A DNA stretch of 64,000 nucleotides from Actinomadura livida (GCF_014648675.1 NZ_BMRO01000003.1:480711-544710); one strand, 5' to 3'; positions 48,187 to 57,268 are shown, numbered from the stretch's first letter. Notes: generated by a model not told the origin, from the letters alone. Numbers and translations: made by a program.

Positions 48187-49341
48187 TCAGTCACCGAGAA
48201 TGGCGTCCACGAACGCCTCCGGCTCGAACGGCGCGAGATCGTCGGGGCCCTCCCCGAGCCCGACGAGCTTCACCGGGACGCCGAGCTCCCGCTGCACCTG
48301 GACGACGATGCCGCCCTTCGCGGTGCCGTCCAGCTTGGTCAGCACCACGCCGGTGACGTTGACGACCTCGGCGAACACGCGGGCCTGCTGCATGCCGTTC
48401 TGCCCGGTCGTGGCGTCCAGGACGAGCAGGACCTCGTCGACCGTGGCCTGCTTCTCCACGACGCGCTTGACCTTGCCCAGCTCGTCCATCAGTCCGGTCT
48501 TGGTGTGCAGCCGCCCGGCGGTGTCGACGATCACGACGTTGACCTTGCTGTCGATGCCCTGCTTGACCGCGTCGAACGCGACGCTCGCGGGGTCGGCGCC
48601 CTCCTCCTTGCGGACGACCTGCGCCCCCACGCGGCTCGCCCACGTCTCCAGCTGGTCCGCGGCGGCGGCGCGGAAGGTGTCCGCGGCGCCGAGCAGCACG
48701 GTCTTGCCGTCCCCGACGAGGACGCGGCCGAGCTTGCCGCAGGTCGTGGTCTTGCCGGTGCCGTTGACGCCGACGACCAGCAGCACCGCCGGACGGCCCC
48801 CCGCCGTCTCCGTCTTCAGGGAGCGGTCCAGATCCGGGCCGATCTGCTTGACCAGCTCCTCCTTGAGCAGCTCCCGGACCTCGCCCACCTCGCGGGTGCC
48901 GAGCACCTGCACCCGCGTCCGCAGGTCGTCGGTGATCTGCCGGGCCACGGCCGCGCCCATGTCCGCGGTGATCAGGGTGTCCTCGATCTCCTCCCAGGCG
49001 TCCTCGTCGAGCGTCTCGCGCGACAGGAGCCCGAGGAGGGTCTTGCCGAACGTGTTCTGGGAGCGGGCGAGCCGGGCGCGCAGCCGCACCAGCCGGCCCG
49101 CGCCGGGCGGCGGCTTCTCGATCTCGACCGTGGGCCGCGGCGCCGGAACCTCCGTCGGCGGCGCCCGCTCGATCGTGGGGGCGCCCGCGTCCCCCTCCTC
49201 GGCGACGGTCGCGCCGCCCGTCCGCTCCGCGGGGCGTTCGGCGGGCGGACGCGGCCTTCCACGACGGGGCCGCAGCAGCACGACGCCGCCGACGATCAGA
49301 GCGACGGCGGCCAGCGCGGCGATGACGATCAGATATTCCAT
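48187..49341 (-). CDS. ftsY: SRP receptor FtsY
   Basis: 384 aa. An N-terminal membrane helix (3-23) and a Pro/Arg/Glu-rich linker precede the NG domain: GVNGTGKTTTCGKL (about 190), LGAADTFRAAAADQL, DTAGRLHTKTGLMDEL, TKLDGTAKGG and LGEGPDDLAPF. It receives ribosome-SRP complexes at the membrane. It is conserved next to smc in actinobacteria; here globin and divIVA genes intervene. Confidence 0.97.
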   Translation of the reverse strand: MEYLIVIAALAAVALIVGGVVLLRPRRGRPRPPAERPAERTGGATVAEEGDAGAPTIERAPPTEVPAPRPTVEIEKPPPGAGRLVRLRARLARSQNTFGKTLLGLLSRETLDEDAWEEIEDTLITADMGAAVARQITDDLRTRVQVLGTREVGEVRELLKEELVKQIGPDLDRSLKTETAGGRPAVLLVVGVNGTGKTTTCGKLGRVLVGDGKTVLLGAADTFRAAAADQLETWASRVGAQVVRKEEGADPASVAFDAVKQGIDSKVNVVIVDTAGRLHTKTGLMDELGKVKRVVEKQATVDEVLLVLDATTGQNGMQQARVFAEVVNVTGVVLTKLDGTAKGGIVVQVQRELGVPVKLVGLGEGPDDLAPFEPEAFVDAILGD

Positions 49342-49370
49342 AGCGCTCCCAGTTTTCCAGAGTGTGTCGC

Positions 49371-49414
49371 CCAGGGGGCGGCCCCCCTGCTAGCCCAGGG
49401 GGGCCACCCCCTGG
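49371..49414 (-). terminator. long hairpin between divIVA-like gene and ftsY
   Basis: A 19-bp stem with one C-A mismatch (49371-49389 with 49396-49414) and a 6-nt loop CTAGCC. It is probably the terminator of the accessory divIVA/globin unit. It lies only 30 bp before the ftsY start, so it could also shape the ftsY leader. Confidence 0.65.
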
Positions 49415-49564
49415 AACCCCCGCTCCGCACGGGCTGAGGTCGCTCCAAGAAACAGGGAGTGACCCGGCCAGAAACCATAGAACCCCGTCACGAGCCGGTC
49501 GAACGTCATACCGACGCGGTCCGGCGGGGATGGGCTCAGGCCGGGTCGTTGGCAGGTCTGTCCA

Positions 49565-50233
49565 TCAGGGTGTTGGCCAGGGGACGGGGGTCGAAACTCG
49601 TTCCGCGTTCTCCCACTCGTCGACGTTGCGCAGAAGGGCCTCCAGGTAGGAGCGGAGGTGGGTGCGGTAGACGTCGCTGTAGGTGCGGAGGTAGGCGATC
49701 TCGCGTTCCATCGCGCGGCGCTGGTCGTCCGGCTGCGCGTCGGCGGTGGGTGACGGCGTGTGTTCGCGGACGGCCGCGTCGGCGACTGCGGCGGCCTTGC
49801 GGTGGGCGTCCTCCAGCATGTGCTCGGCGCGGCCCCTGGCGTCGGACAGGATCGCCTCGCGCTGCAGCCTGGCCTCGTGGGCCAGTTCGCGCGTGTAGCG
49901 CTCGGCGTCCGCCACGTACAGGTCGGCGGTCTGCTGGGCCTGCGAGAGGATTCGGACGGCCTGGAAATGGGCGTCCTCCGGGGCCATGACGCCCTGGGCG
50001 CCCTTGGCCGCCTGGGCGCGCAGCCGGTTGACCTCCTCGGCGAGGGCCGCCTGGTCGGTGAAGATCTGGACGACTTGCCGCTCGACGTAGGCCAGGAAGT
50101 TGCGGACCTGTTCCTCGTCGTACCCGCGGCGGCCGAGGGCGGCCCGGGCGAAGACCACCGACCGCAGTTCGCCCGGGGTCAGCCGCGCGCCCTCGGAGAC
50201 GACGGGAAGGTTCGGGGAGTTCAACGCGCTCAC
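49565..50233 (-). CDS. DivIVA-domain coiled-coil protein
   Basis: 222 aa from GTG 50233, overlapping the upstream reductase stop by 4 bp. A short DivIVA motif (ALGRRGYDEEQVRNFLAYVERQV, about 32-55) is followed by a coiled coil with repeated Ala/Arg/Glu heptads to about residue 205. It resembles a small Wag31/SepIVA-type protein that binds curved membrane. Coupling to a globin-reductase gene is unusual, but this pairing is visible only through the 4-bp overlap. Canonical divIVA of the dcw cluster is not in this window. Confidence 0.82.
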   Translation of the reverse strand: MSALNSPNLPVVSEGARLTPGELRSVVFARAALGRRGYDEEQVRNFLAYVERQVVQIFTDQAALAEEVNRLRAQAAKGAQGVMAPEDAHFQAVRILSQAQQTADLYVADAERYTRELAHEARLQREAILSDARGRAEHMLEDAHRKAAAVADAAVREHTPSPTADAQPDDQRRAMEREIAYLRTYSDVYRTHLRSYLEALLRNVDEWENAERVSTPVPWPTP

Positions 50234-51393
50234 CTCTGTGCGTCGGCGAAGGTTTCCAGCCGGATGCGATCACGCGGCACGCCGAGCCGCGCCAGCTGCT
50301 CGACCGTGTGCCCGACCATCGCGGACGGCCCGCACACGTAGGCGTCGTGGCCGTCCCAGGGGCCGTGCCCGGCCACGATGTCGGACAGGTTCCCGTGCTC
50401 GACGTCGCCGCCGCCCGCCCGGCCCCCGGACTGGAGCCGCGCGGTGAAGCCGTGGCCGCCGGACTCGTCCGACACGGCGGGCACGACGGTGAGCCAGGGG
50501 AACTCGCCGGCCAGTTTGGTCAGGTCCTCCAGGTCGTACAGGCCGTCCCTGGTGCGGGCGCCGAAGAACAGGTGCACCCGCGGCGGGTCGGGGCGGAGCG
50601 AGATCTGCTCCAGGATCGCCTTGAGCGGGGCCAGGCCGGTGCTGCCCGCGACGAGCAGGACGTCCCTGCCGGACGACTCGTCGAGGGTGAGCGTGCCGAC
50701 CGGGGCGCCCATGCGGACCCGGTCGCCGGTCTCGGTGCCCCGCACCAGGACGGGGCTGACCGGGCCGCCGTCCACGAGCCGGACGTGGAAGTCAACGGTG
50801 TGGTCGGGGCGGGGGGCGTTCGCCATCGAGTAGTACCGCCAGTGCCGCAGCCGGGACGGGACCTCCAGCGCGACCTACTGGCCGGGCCGGTAGGGCAGCG
50901 GCCGGTCCGGCTGGACGCGCAGGACGCAGATGTCGAAGCGGCGCCGCTCGACCGCGATGACCTGGCCGTTCCACCAGGCGGGGCTGCTCAGCGCGTCCTC
51001 GTCGGCGGCTTCCAGCATGACCTTGGCGACGAGGCTGTAGGCGGCGTTCCAGTCGCTCTCGACGTCGTCGGTCCAGTCGGGGCCGCTGAAGTGCCGCAGG
51101 GTGGCGATGAGGCTGGCGCCGACGTGCGGGTAGTGCTCGGAGACGATGCCGAACCTGCGGTGGTCGCGGCCGAGCTGCTGGAGGAACGGTACGAGTGCGG
51201 GCAGGTCGTCCGCCTGGGAGACGATGTGCCCGAGGGCGCGCAGCAGCTTGTCGCGCTGCCCGCGCATGCCGATCGGGAACATGTCGCGCAGATGGGGGTT
51301 GCGGACGAACAGGTCGGAGTAGAAGAACAGGGCGACCGCGTCCCCCTGCTCGGCGACCCGGTCGAAGCTCGTTTTCAGGCGTAGGGCGTCCAT
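50230..51393 (-). pseudogene. globin-ferredoxin-reductase gene interrupted by one in-frame TAG
   Basis: Read straight through, 387 codons encode a flavohaemoglobin-like protein. A globin domain (1-135; MFPIG helix-CD region, proximal His in GRDHRRFGI) is followed by a FAD/NAD(P)H reductase with RPGQ, RYYS, GSTGLAPLKAIL and YVCGPSAMVG. Codon 173 (50877-50875) is TAG exactly where the motif RPGQY needs Tyr (TAC or TAT). No frameshift is present and both halves stay in phase. An ATG at 50826 could restart the second half, but that product begins just after the FAD-binding RYYS. The gene is either a recent pseudogene, a sequencing error, or read through. Confidence 0.85.
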
Positions 51394-51399
51394 ATCGGG

Positions 51400-51819
51400 T
51401 CAGGAGACGGCCACGGCCTCCGTCATGACCTTCGCGACGAGGCCGTAGGCGGCCGTCCAGTCGCGTTCGAGGTCCTCGTTCCATTCGGGGCCGCTGAAGT
51501 AGGCGAGGGTGGCCAGGAGGCTGGCGCCCACCGGGGCGTAGTGGTCTCCGGTGACGCCGAACCCGTGGTGGTGCCGGCCGAGATCACGCAGGAACGGGAC
51601 GAGCGTGTCGGGGTCGTCGACCGACGAGACGATCTGGGCGAGCGCGGCGAGCAGGACCTCGTGCTGCTTCGCCATGGCCACCGGGAACATCGGCCGCAAC
51701 CCCGGTTCGCGTGCGAAGAGATCGGCGTAGAAATATTCGGCGACCTCGATGCCGTTCGCGCCCACGAGGGCGAAATTGTCCTTGAGTTTCTGGGGGTCCA
51801 CGCGCACCACCTTCCGCAT
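51400..51819 (-). CDS. stand-alone globin
   Basis: About 139 aa from Met 51819 (MRKVVRVDPQ); the frame is open to 51873. It is a complete globin fold with FYADLFAREPGLRPMFPVAM, the likely proximal His in GRHHHGFGV, and HYAPVGASLLATL. It is clearly paralogous to the globin domain of the next gene, which starts 6 bp downstream, so a tandem duplication is likely. It may handle O2 or NO. No reductase domain is attached, so the neighbouring reductase would be the natural electron donor, and that one is interrupted. Confidence 0.85.
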   Translation of the reverse strand: MRKVVRVDPQKLKDNFALVGANGIEVAEYFYADLFAREPGLRPMFPVAMAKQHEVLLAALAQIVSSVDDPDTLVPFLRDLGRHHHGFGVTGDHYAPVGASLLATLAYFSGPEWNEDLERDWTAAYGLVAKVMTEAVAVS

Positions 51820-52317
51820 TCTCCGTACCGAACGGTGTTCGCCCGGTGGGGAAGCCGGAGAACCACGGTGCACATGGGTAGTGGATGCGTTCCGCCCCTC
51901 ACAAGCCCGTCAGCGTCGCCACAGGGTCACGGTCAGTGCACACCCTCCGGGCACTCACCCGATAACCGGCGCGAATGCGATGTAACCAACGCGTTATTTG
52001 CTGGGAAAAATCATGCGGCACCACCTCTCGCGTCCGCCCGAAATGTGAACACTGATGAGGTGTCGCGTTCCAAGGAACTGGTGACCATTATTTTGATTAT
52101 GTGAAATTTTCGCGCACCGGCCCCAGCCACCACAGCACCACGCACCGACATCAACGCCTGCGATCGCGTCCGAAGGCAGGTTCCGAGCCTGCGAGGAACC
52201 TGATCGCGCAGCGAGCCCCTGGGCGAGCCGGAGCGATGCAGCGATCGCGCGCGGCGCCCGCCGAAGGGAAGGCCCTCTAGGGCCTGACCGCCAAGGGCAA
52301 TGCAATAGGCACCGCGA
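51820..52317. other. globin upstream region and AT-rich island
   Basis: 498 bp without a protein gene. 51960-52115 is unusually AT-rich for this genome (ATTATTTTGATTATGTGAAA around 52087-52106), which looks like promoter sequence. It is followed directly by copy A of the structured element. CGAAC-GGT-GTTCG at 51829-51841 is a short dyad near the globin start. Confidence 0.45.
52160..52313 (+). ncRNA. candidate structured RNA, copy A (downstream of smc)
   Basis: About 154 nt collinear with copy B at 56369-56522. Shared blocks are GAAGGCAGGT (52172), ACCTGATCGCGC (52198), GCGGCGCCCGC (52251) and GGGC (52295); offsets from the first block agree with copy B to within 1 nt. Hairpins: CAGGTTCC/GGAACCTG (52177-52184 with 52195-52202), a GCCC/GGGC stem with tandem GA pairs (about 52211-52228), and AGGCCC/GGGCCT (52270-52275 with 52280-52285). 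Stems are kept while their sequences differ from copy B. Strand is uncertain; plus is favoured by the AT-rich island upstream. Confidence 0.5.
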
Positions 52318-55300
52318 TCAGTCCCTCAACCGCTGGCTTACCACCTGGGTGACGCCGTCGTTGCGCATGCTGACGCCGTAGAGGGCGTCGGCGCCCTCCA
52401 TGGTGCGCTTCTGGTGGGTGATCACGATCAGCTGGGACGCCTCGCGCAGTTCCTCGAAGACGGTGAGGAGCCGCTGGGTGTTGGTGTCGTCCAGCGCGGC
52501 CTCGACCTCGTCCAGGACGTAGAACGGCGACGGGCGGGCCTTGAAGACGGCGACGAGGAACGCGATCGCGACCAGGGACCGCTCGCCGCCCGAGAGCAGC
52601 GACAGCCGCTTGACCTTCTTGCCGGGCGGGCGGGCGGAGACCTCGACGCCGGTCGCGAGCATGTCGCCGGGCTCGGTCAGCGACAGGCTGCCCTCCCCGC
52701 CGGGGAACAGCCGGGCGAAGATCCGCTCGAACTCGCGGGCGGTGTCGTCGTAGGCGGTGCCGAAGACCTCCTGGACGCGGTCGTCCACCTCCTTGACGAG
52801 GCCGAGGAGCTCGCGCTGGGTCTTCTTCAGATCCTCCAGCTGCGAGGTGAGGAACGCGTGCCGCTCCTCCAGCGCGGCGAACTCCTCCAGCGCGAGCGGG
52901 TTCACCTTGCCGAGCTGGTTGAGCTGCCTTTCGGCGGTCCTGGCGCGCTTCTCCTGGACGGTCCGGTCGTACGGGGCGGGCTGGGCGTCCTCTCCCTTGT
53001 CCGGGTCGGGCGGCACGGGCTGGTCGGGCCCGTACTCCGACACCAGCGACTCGACTTCCAAACCGAACTCGTCCAGGGCCCGCTGCTCGTACTGCTCCAG
53101 GCGGAGGCGCTGCTCGGCGCGGGCGACCTCGTTGCCGTGGACGACGTTGACGAGGCGTTCGAGGGTCGCCGACAGCTCGCGGACCTGGGTGCGGACGACC
53201 TTCAGCTCGGCCTCGCGTGCGGCCTTGGCCTGTTCGGCGGCCTCCCGCCGGCGGACGGCCGCGGCCAGGGAGTGCTCGATGCGCTCCAGGGCCGTCCCGG
53301 CGCCCCGGTGGACGGCCTTGGCGACCCTTGCCTGCTCCTCGCGCCGGGCGCGGCGCTGGGCCGCGCGGGCGCGTTCCTCGCGTTCGCGGCGGGCGCCGCG
53401 TTCGAGGGCGTCGGCGCGTCCGGCGATGGCCTGGACGCGCTCCTCGGCGGTGCGCACGGAGAGGCGCGCCTCCATCTCGACGGCGCGGAGTTCCTGGCAG
53501 CGGGCGTTCAGCTCCTCGCGGGCCTCCGTGTCGTGGCCGGCCTCTTCGGCGACCTCCGCGGCCTCCTCCGACTCGGCGAGCCGCATGGCGAGTTCCTCGG
53601 CCGCCTCGGTATCGCGTTCCAGGGACTCGTTCGCCGCGTCCAGGGCCTTGGTGAGCCGCTCCGCCTCACCCCTGGCGGCGCGGACGTCGGCCTCCAGGCG
53701 GGCGGCGCGCTGGGCCTCCCGGGCGGCCTGCGCGTCGAACTCGCGCAAGCGCGCGCGGACCCGGTCGAGCTCCGCCTGTGCCTGATTGACGCCTGACTGG
53801 GCCTCGTTGGCGGCGGCCTCCGCGGCCTCCACCGCCGTCTGGACCGCGTGCTCACGCTCCATGGAGGCCGTGAGGTCGCCGGCCGCGACGCCGGCCGCCG
53901 TCTCGGCCGCGGCCTGGTCTTCGGTGGCCTCGTCCAGCGTCGCGCGCATCTGCAGAAGGCTTTGCGCTCCAGCCGCCGCGCCGCCCTGCGCCCAGTGCGC
54001 GCCGACGAGCTCGCCATCACGGGTGACGGCGCGCAGCGAGGGCTCCCTCCGGACCAAGGCGGCGGCGGACGGAACGTCGTCCACGACGGCCACATCACGC
54101 AGCAGGTGCTCGATCGCGGGACGCACGCCGTCCGGCACGGTGACGGCGTCGACCGCGTAGTCGATGCCGGGGAGGCGACCGGACGCGGCGGCCGCTCCCC
54201 CGCCGACGAGCAGCCCGGCCCGCCCGGAGTCGCGGGAGCGCAGCAGCGCGAGCGCGGCCTCGGCCGTGTCCAGGGAGCCGACCGCGATGGCCTCGGCCGC
54301 GTTGCCGAGCGCGGCGGCGATCGCCGTCTCGTAGCCGGGCCGGACGTTCAGCAGCGACGCGACCGTGCCGAGGACGCCGTCGAGCGAGCCGTCCGCGCCC
54401 GCGGCCAGCAGGGTCTCCCCGCCGTCGGCGGCACTGGCCAGCGTCAGGCCGAGGGCCTCGATCCGGGCCTGCAGCGCCGCGACCTTCTTCTGCGCGGCCT
54501 GGTCCGCCGACCTCGCCGAACCGACGGCGGAGCGCGCCTCCTTGAGCGCGCGGCGCGGGCCGTCCAGCGCCGCGCGCGCCGACTCGGCGGCGTCCTTGGC
54601 GGTGGCGAGCGCCTCCTGGGCCGCCTCGTGCTCGGCGGCGAGCTCCGGGTCCTCCACGACCTCGGCCTCGAACGCCTCGAACTCGGCCTGCGCGGCCCCG
54701 GCGCGCTGCTCGGCCTCCTCGCGCGCCTCCGCGAGCCGCCCGATCTCCGACCGCCCGGCGGCGGCCTTGCTGCGCAGCGCCTCGACGCGGCCGCGCAGCC
54801 GGGCGAGCTCCTCGCGGCGGTCGGCGGCGGCGCGGGCGGCGGCCTGCAGCCGCCGTTCCTCGGCGGCCAGCGCCTCCTCGGCGCCCGACCGCTCCCCGAC
54901 GGCCGCGGAGAGCCCGTCCTGGGCCTCCTCCAGCGCCGCCCGGAGCATCTCCTCCTGCTCGCGGATCTCCGCGGCCTCGCGCTCCATGTCCTCGGGATCG
55001 CGGCCGCGGCGCTCCTCCTCGCGCGCTTCCGCGGCGTTGCGGTGCCGCTCGGCCGCGAGGTCGGCGACGCCCCGCAGCCGCTCCTTCAGCGCCGACAGCC
55101 GGAACCAGGTGTCCTGCACCTGGGCGAGCCGGGGCGCCTGCTCGGCCTCCTCGGCCTCCAGGACGCGCTCGCGCTCCTGCGCCTCGTTCAGCGCCCGCTC
55201 GGTCTCGGTGCGGCGCTCCCGGATCGCGGCCTCGTCCGCGGCCTCCTGCTCCAGCCTCGTCCGCAGCGTGACCAGGTCGTCGGCCAGCAGCCGCAGCCGG

Positions 55301-55974
55301 GCGTCGCGGAGATCGGCCTGGATGACGGCGGCCCTGCGGGCGATCTCGGCCTGCTTGCCCAGCGGCTTCAGCTGCCGCCGCAGTTCACCGGTGAGATCCT
55401 GGACGCGGGTGAGGTTCCCCTGCATCGCGTCGAGCTTGCGGAGCGCCTTCTCCTTGCGCTTGCGGTGCTTCAGTACGCCGGCCGCCTCCTCGATCACCGC
55501 GCGGCGTCCCTCCGGGCCCGAGTGCAGGACGCGGTCGAGCTGCCCCTGCCCGATGATGACGTGCATCTCGCGGCCGATGCCGGAGTCGGAGAGCAGCTCC
55601 TGGATGTCCAGCAGCCGGCACGGGTCGCCGTTGATCGCGTACTCGCTGCTGCCCGACCGGAACATCAGCCGGCTGATCGTGACCTCGGTGTAGTCGATCG
55701 GGAGGGCGCCGTCGGTGTTGTCGATCGTCAGCACCACCTCCGCGCGGCCGAGCGGCGCCCGGTTGGCGGTCCCGGCGAAGATGACGTCCTCCATCTTGCC
55801 GCCGCGCAGGGACTTGGCGCCCTGCTCCCCCATGACCCAGGCCAGGGCGTCGACGACGTTGGACTTGCCCGAGCCGTTCGGCCCGACGACGGCGGTGATG
55901 CCCGGCTCGAACTTCAGCGTGGTGGACGACGCGAAGGACTTGAAGCCGCGCAGCGTCAGATTCTTCAAGTACAC
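52318..55974 (-). CDS. smc: chromosome segregation protein SMC
   Basis: 1218 aa from GTG 55974. Walker A GPNGSGKSNVVDAL is near residue 32. Two long coiled coils flank a hinge near 510-660. The C-terminal head has the signature LSGGERSL and Walker B FYVLDEVEAALDD. It forms the condensin-like ring that organises chromosomes with ScpAB. Arm sequences are rich in Ala, Arg and Glu. The gene is bordered on both sides by copies of the same structured element. Confidence 0.98.
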   Translation of the reverse strand: MYLKNLTLRGFKSFASSTTLKFEPGITAVVGPNGSGKSNVVDALAWVMGEQGAKSLRGGKMEDVIFAGTANRAPLGRAEVVLTIDNTDGALPIDYTEVTISRLMFRSGSSEYAINGDPCRLLDIQELLSDSGIGREMHVIIGQGQLDRVLHSGPEGRRAVIEEAAGVLKHRKRKEKALRKLDAMQGNLTRVQDLTGELRRQLKPLGKQAEIARRAAVIQADLRDARLRLLADDLVTLRTRLEQEAADEAAIRERRTETERALNEAQERERVLEAEEAEQAPRLAQVQDTWFRLSALKERLRGVADLAAERHRNAAEAREEERRGRDPEDMEREAAEIREQEEMLRAALEEAQDGLSAAVGERSGAEEALAAEERRLQAAARAAADRREELARLRGRVEALRSKAAAGRSEIGRLAEAREEAEQRAGAAQAEFEAFEAEVVEDPELAAEHEAAQEALATAKDAAESARAALDGPRRALKEARSAVGSARSADQAAQKKVAALQARIEALGLTLASAADGGETLLAAGADGSLDGVLGTVASLLNVRPGYETAIAAALGNAAEAIAVGSLDTAEAALALLRSRDSGRAGLLVGGGAAAASGRLPGIDYAVDAVTVPDGVRPAIEHLLRDVAVVDDVPSAAALVRREPSLRAVTRDGELVGAHWAQGGAAAGAQSLLQMRATLDEATEDQAAAETAAGVAAGDLTASMEREHAVQTAVEAAEAAANEAQSGVNQAQAELDRVRARLREFDAQAAREAQRAARLEADVRAARGEAERLTKALDAANESLERDTEAAEELAMRLAESEEAAEVAEEAGHDTEAREELNARCQELRAVEMEARLSVRTAEERVQAIAGRADALERGARREREERARAAQRRARREEQARVAKAVHRGAGTALERIEHSLAAAVRRREAAEQAKAAREAELKVVRTQVRELSATLERLVNVVHGNEVARAEQRLRLEQYEQRALDEFGLEVESLVSEYGPDQPVPPDPDKGEDAQPAPYDRTVQEKRARTAERQLNQLGKVNPLALEEFAALEERHAFLTSQLEDLKKTQRELLGLVKEVDDRVQEVFGTAYDDTAREFERIFARLFPGGEGSLSLTEPGDMLATGVEVSARPPGKKVKRLSLLSGGERSLVAIAFLVAVFKARPSPFYVLDEVEAALDDTNTQRLLTVFEELREASQLIVITHQKRTMEGADALYGVSMRNDGVTQVVSQRLRD

Positions 55975-56368
55975 GCGCTCGCCGTCCTCCTGGAATGTCC
56001 GTCGGCACCGCCCGCGACCACCGGCGCGGCTCCTGCGCGCCGCCCCCTGCCCGTGGCCCTACCAGGCGCGACGACGTCCGGGACGGGGGCAGGCGACGCC
56101 GTGTTCGTTATACATCGGCCGCGGCCGGCCCGCGGGCGGGACGCGCGGGCGGCGACACGGATTCGGGTCACGACGGCCACGAACCACCAGATGCCCCAAA
56201 TCCGGACAATTGTCACAGATGTCATCTATTCGGACAGGGTGAATGCGTACCGAAGTTTGCCCGAATCCTGACCGTCCCGCACACACCAGCCCGAGGGTAA
56301 CACTGCCGCCCGTCTCGGCTCCCGACTTCACCGTCACGCACGGTGGCAATGGGACGACCTCGACGGTC

Positions 56369-56522
56369 GCGACCGCGGTCGAAGGCAGGTCAGCGGGGAT
56401 GCGCAATACCTGATCGCGCCCCGGGCCCTTGAGCGGGCCGGGGCGAGGCGGCGATCACCAGCGGCGCCCGCTCCGGAGAGGGCCTGCACGGCCCCGCCGC
56501 CGAGGGCGCTGCGGTATGTACC
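56369..56522 (+). ncRNA. candidate structured RNA, copy B (upstream of smc)
   Basis: Diverged copy of the element at 52160. The shared blocks GAAGGCAGGT (56381), ACCTGATCGCGC (56408), GCGGCGCCCGC (56461) and GGGC (56504) are at the same mutual distances. Stems are CAGGT/ACCTG (56386-56390 with 56408-56412), a long C-rich/G-rich hairpin around the loop TTGAGC (about 56416-56445, one bulged G), and GGGCC/GGCCC (56480-56484 with 56490-56494). A strong terminator hairpin follows on the plus side, compatible with an independent small RNA. Confidence 0.5.
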
Positions 56523-56536
56523 TGCTTCTCAACGCT

Positions 56537-56565
56537 ACAGGGACGCCGGATAGCGGCGTCCCTGT
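56537..56565. terminator. 11-bp terminator hairpin
   Basis: ACAGGGACGCC (56537-56547) pairs perfectly with 56555-56565 around GGATAGC. It could end copy B on the plus strand, or the 65-aa gene on the minus strand. Confidence 0.7.
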
Positions 56566-56583
56566 TCAGGAATAAGGCGCTGA

Positions 56584-56781
56584 TCAGGTCAGCGCCGGTT
56601 CACGGTCCTTCACCGCAAGGGACATCACATCGTCGTCCGGAGCCGTCGCGAGCGCGTCGTTCTCTGCCTGAAGCCGTACGAGCTCGGCTTCCAGATCACG
56701 TACGCGCTGTTGAAGGCGCCGCATCTCCGCGACCATCCGGGGGTCGGGACCGCCGACGTGGCCGAGTAGAGCCTTCGCCAT
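56584..56781 (-). CDS. 65-aa coiled-coil protein, conserved small gene
   Basis: GGAGGA stands before the ATG at the right distance. Residues 17-46 form a leucine-zipper-like helix (MVAEMRRLQQRVRDLEAELV, then RLQAENDAL). The tail is acidic and ends in SLAVKDREPALT. It has no enzymatic motif. A small scaffold or DNA-binding dimer is possible. It lies between acyP and smc on the same strand and ends in a terminator hairpin. Confidence 0.72.
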   Translation of the reverse strand: MAKALLGHVGGPDPRMVAEMRRLQQRVRDLEAELVRLQAENDALATAPDDDVMSLAVKDREPALT

Positions 56782-56959
56782 GACTAAGGGTCCTCCACGC
56801 TGAGTAACCAGCAGGGATCGCGCACGAGAAACAGCTGAAGTCGGTGCGCGTATCGTCTAGAGTCGCACCGGCCGGTGTCCTGGTCAAGACGCACATCACA
56901 GGCCGGTAACAACCTTCCACTACTAGTTTAGCAGGTATAAACCGGAACTCCCTACCCGG

Positions 56960-57268
56960 TCACCTCTCGTGGAAACCGGGAGCCTCTCCGCGCGGCTCGC
57001 TCCAGCGCTCCACCACGCCCGTGACCTTGCCGGGCCTGCCGGGCAGTCCGGCCGGGGAGTCGCCTTTCAGCAGGTCGAGCAGTTTCCGGCACTCCGCATG
57101 GGGACCTTCCGCGACGACTTCGACGCGCCCGTCGGCGAGGTTGGTCGCGCTGCCGGCGAGGCCGAGCTCCAGTGCCCGCGCCCGCACCCACCAGCGGAAC
57201 CCGACCCCCTGGACCCGCCCCCGCACCCAGGCCGTCAGCCGCGCGGTCTCGTCGTCCCCGGTCCCCAT
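56960..57268 (-). CDS. acyP: acylphosphatase
   Basis: About 102 aa from Met 57268; upstream Met 57295 is also in frame. [12 protein letters not shown] carries the phosphate-binding loop with the catalytic Arg. [17 protein letters not shown] holds the catalytic Asn. It hydrolyses acyl phosphates. It sits downstream of mutM in the usual actinomycete order smc-acyP-mutM-rnc. Confidence 0.93.
   Translation of the reverse strand: MGTGDDETARLTAWVRGRVQGVGFRWWVRARALELGLAGSATNLADGRVEVVAEGPHAECRKLLDLLKGDSPAGLPGRPGKVTGVVERWSEPRGEAPGFHER

Larger units (their letters stand above)
55975..56583. other. smc upstream region
   Basis: 609 bp without protein genes. It contains the smc leader (55975-56190), an AT-richer stretch at 56195-56250 that probably holds the smc promoter, copy B of the structured element, and a terminator at 56537-56565. 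Confidence 0.45.

Noticed and set aside
51829-51841. LexA-like CGAAC-GGT-GTTCG near the globin start
   Set aside because: The spacer is 3 nt rather than the 4 nt of the LexA box, and no damage-type promoter motif accompanies it.
52195-52230. TPP-riboswitch-like GAACCTGATC in copy A
   Set aside because: The CTGAGA half and the three-way junction of the TPP aptamer are missing and no thiamine gene is near.
53848-56271. 807-aa plus-strand open frame across smc
   Set aside because: It is antisense to smc, whose ATPase head motifs fix the true frame; Arg/Gly/Leu-rich shadow composition.
56500-56560. SAH-riboswitch-like CCGAGGGCGCTGC in copy B
   Set aside because: The pairing GGCUCGG partner and pseudoknot expected for the SAH riboswitch are absent, no methionine-cycle gene follows, and copy A lacks the motif.
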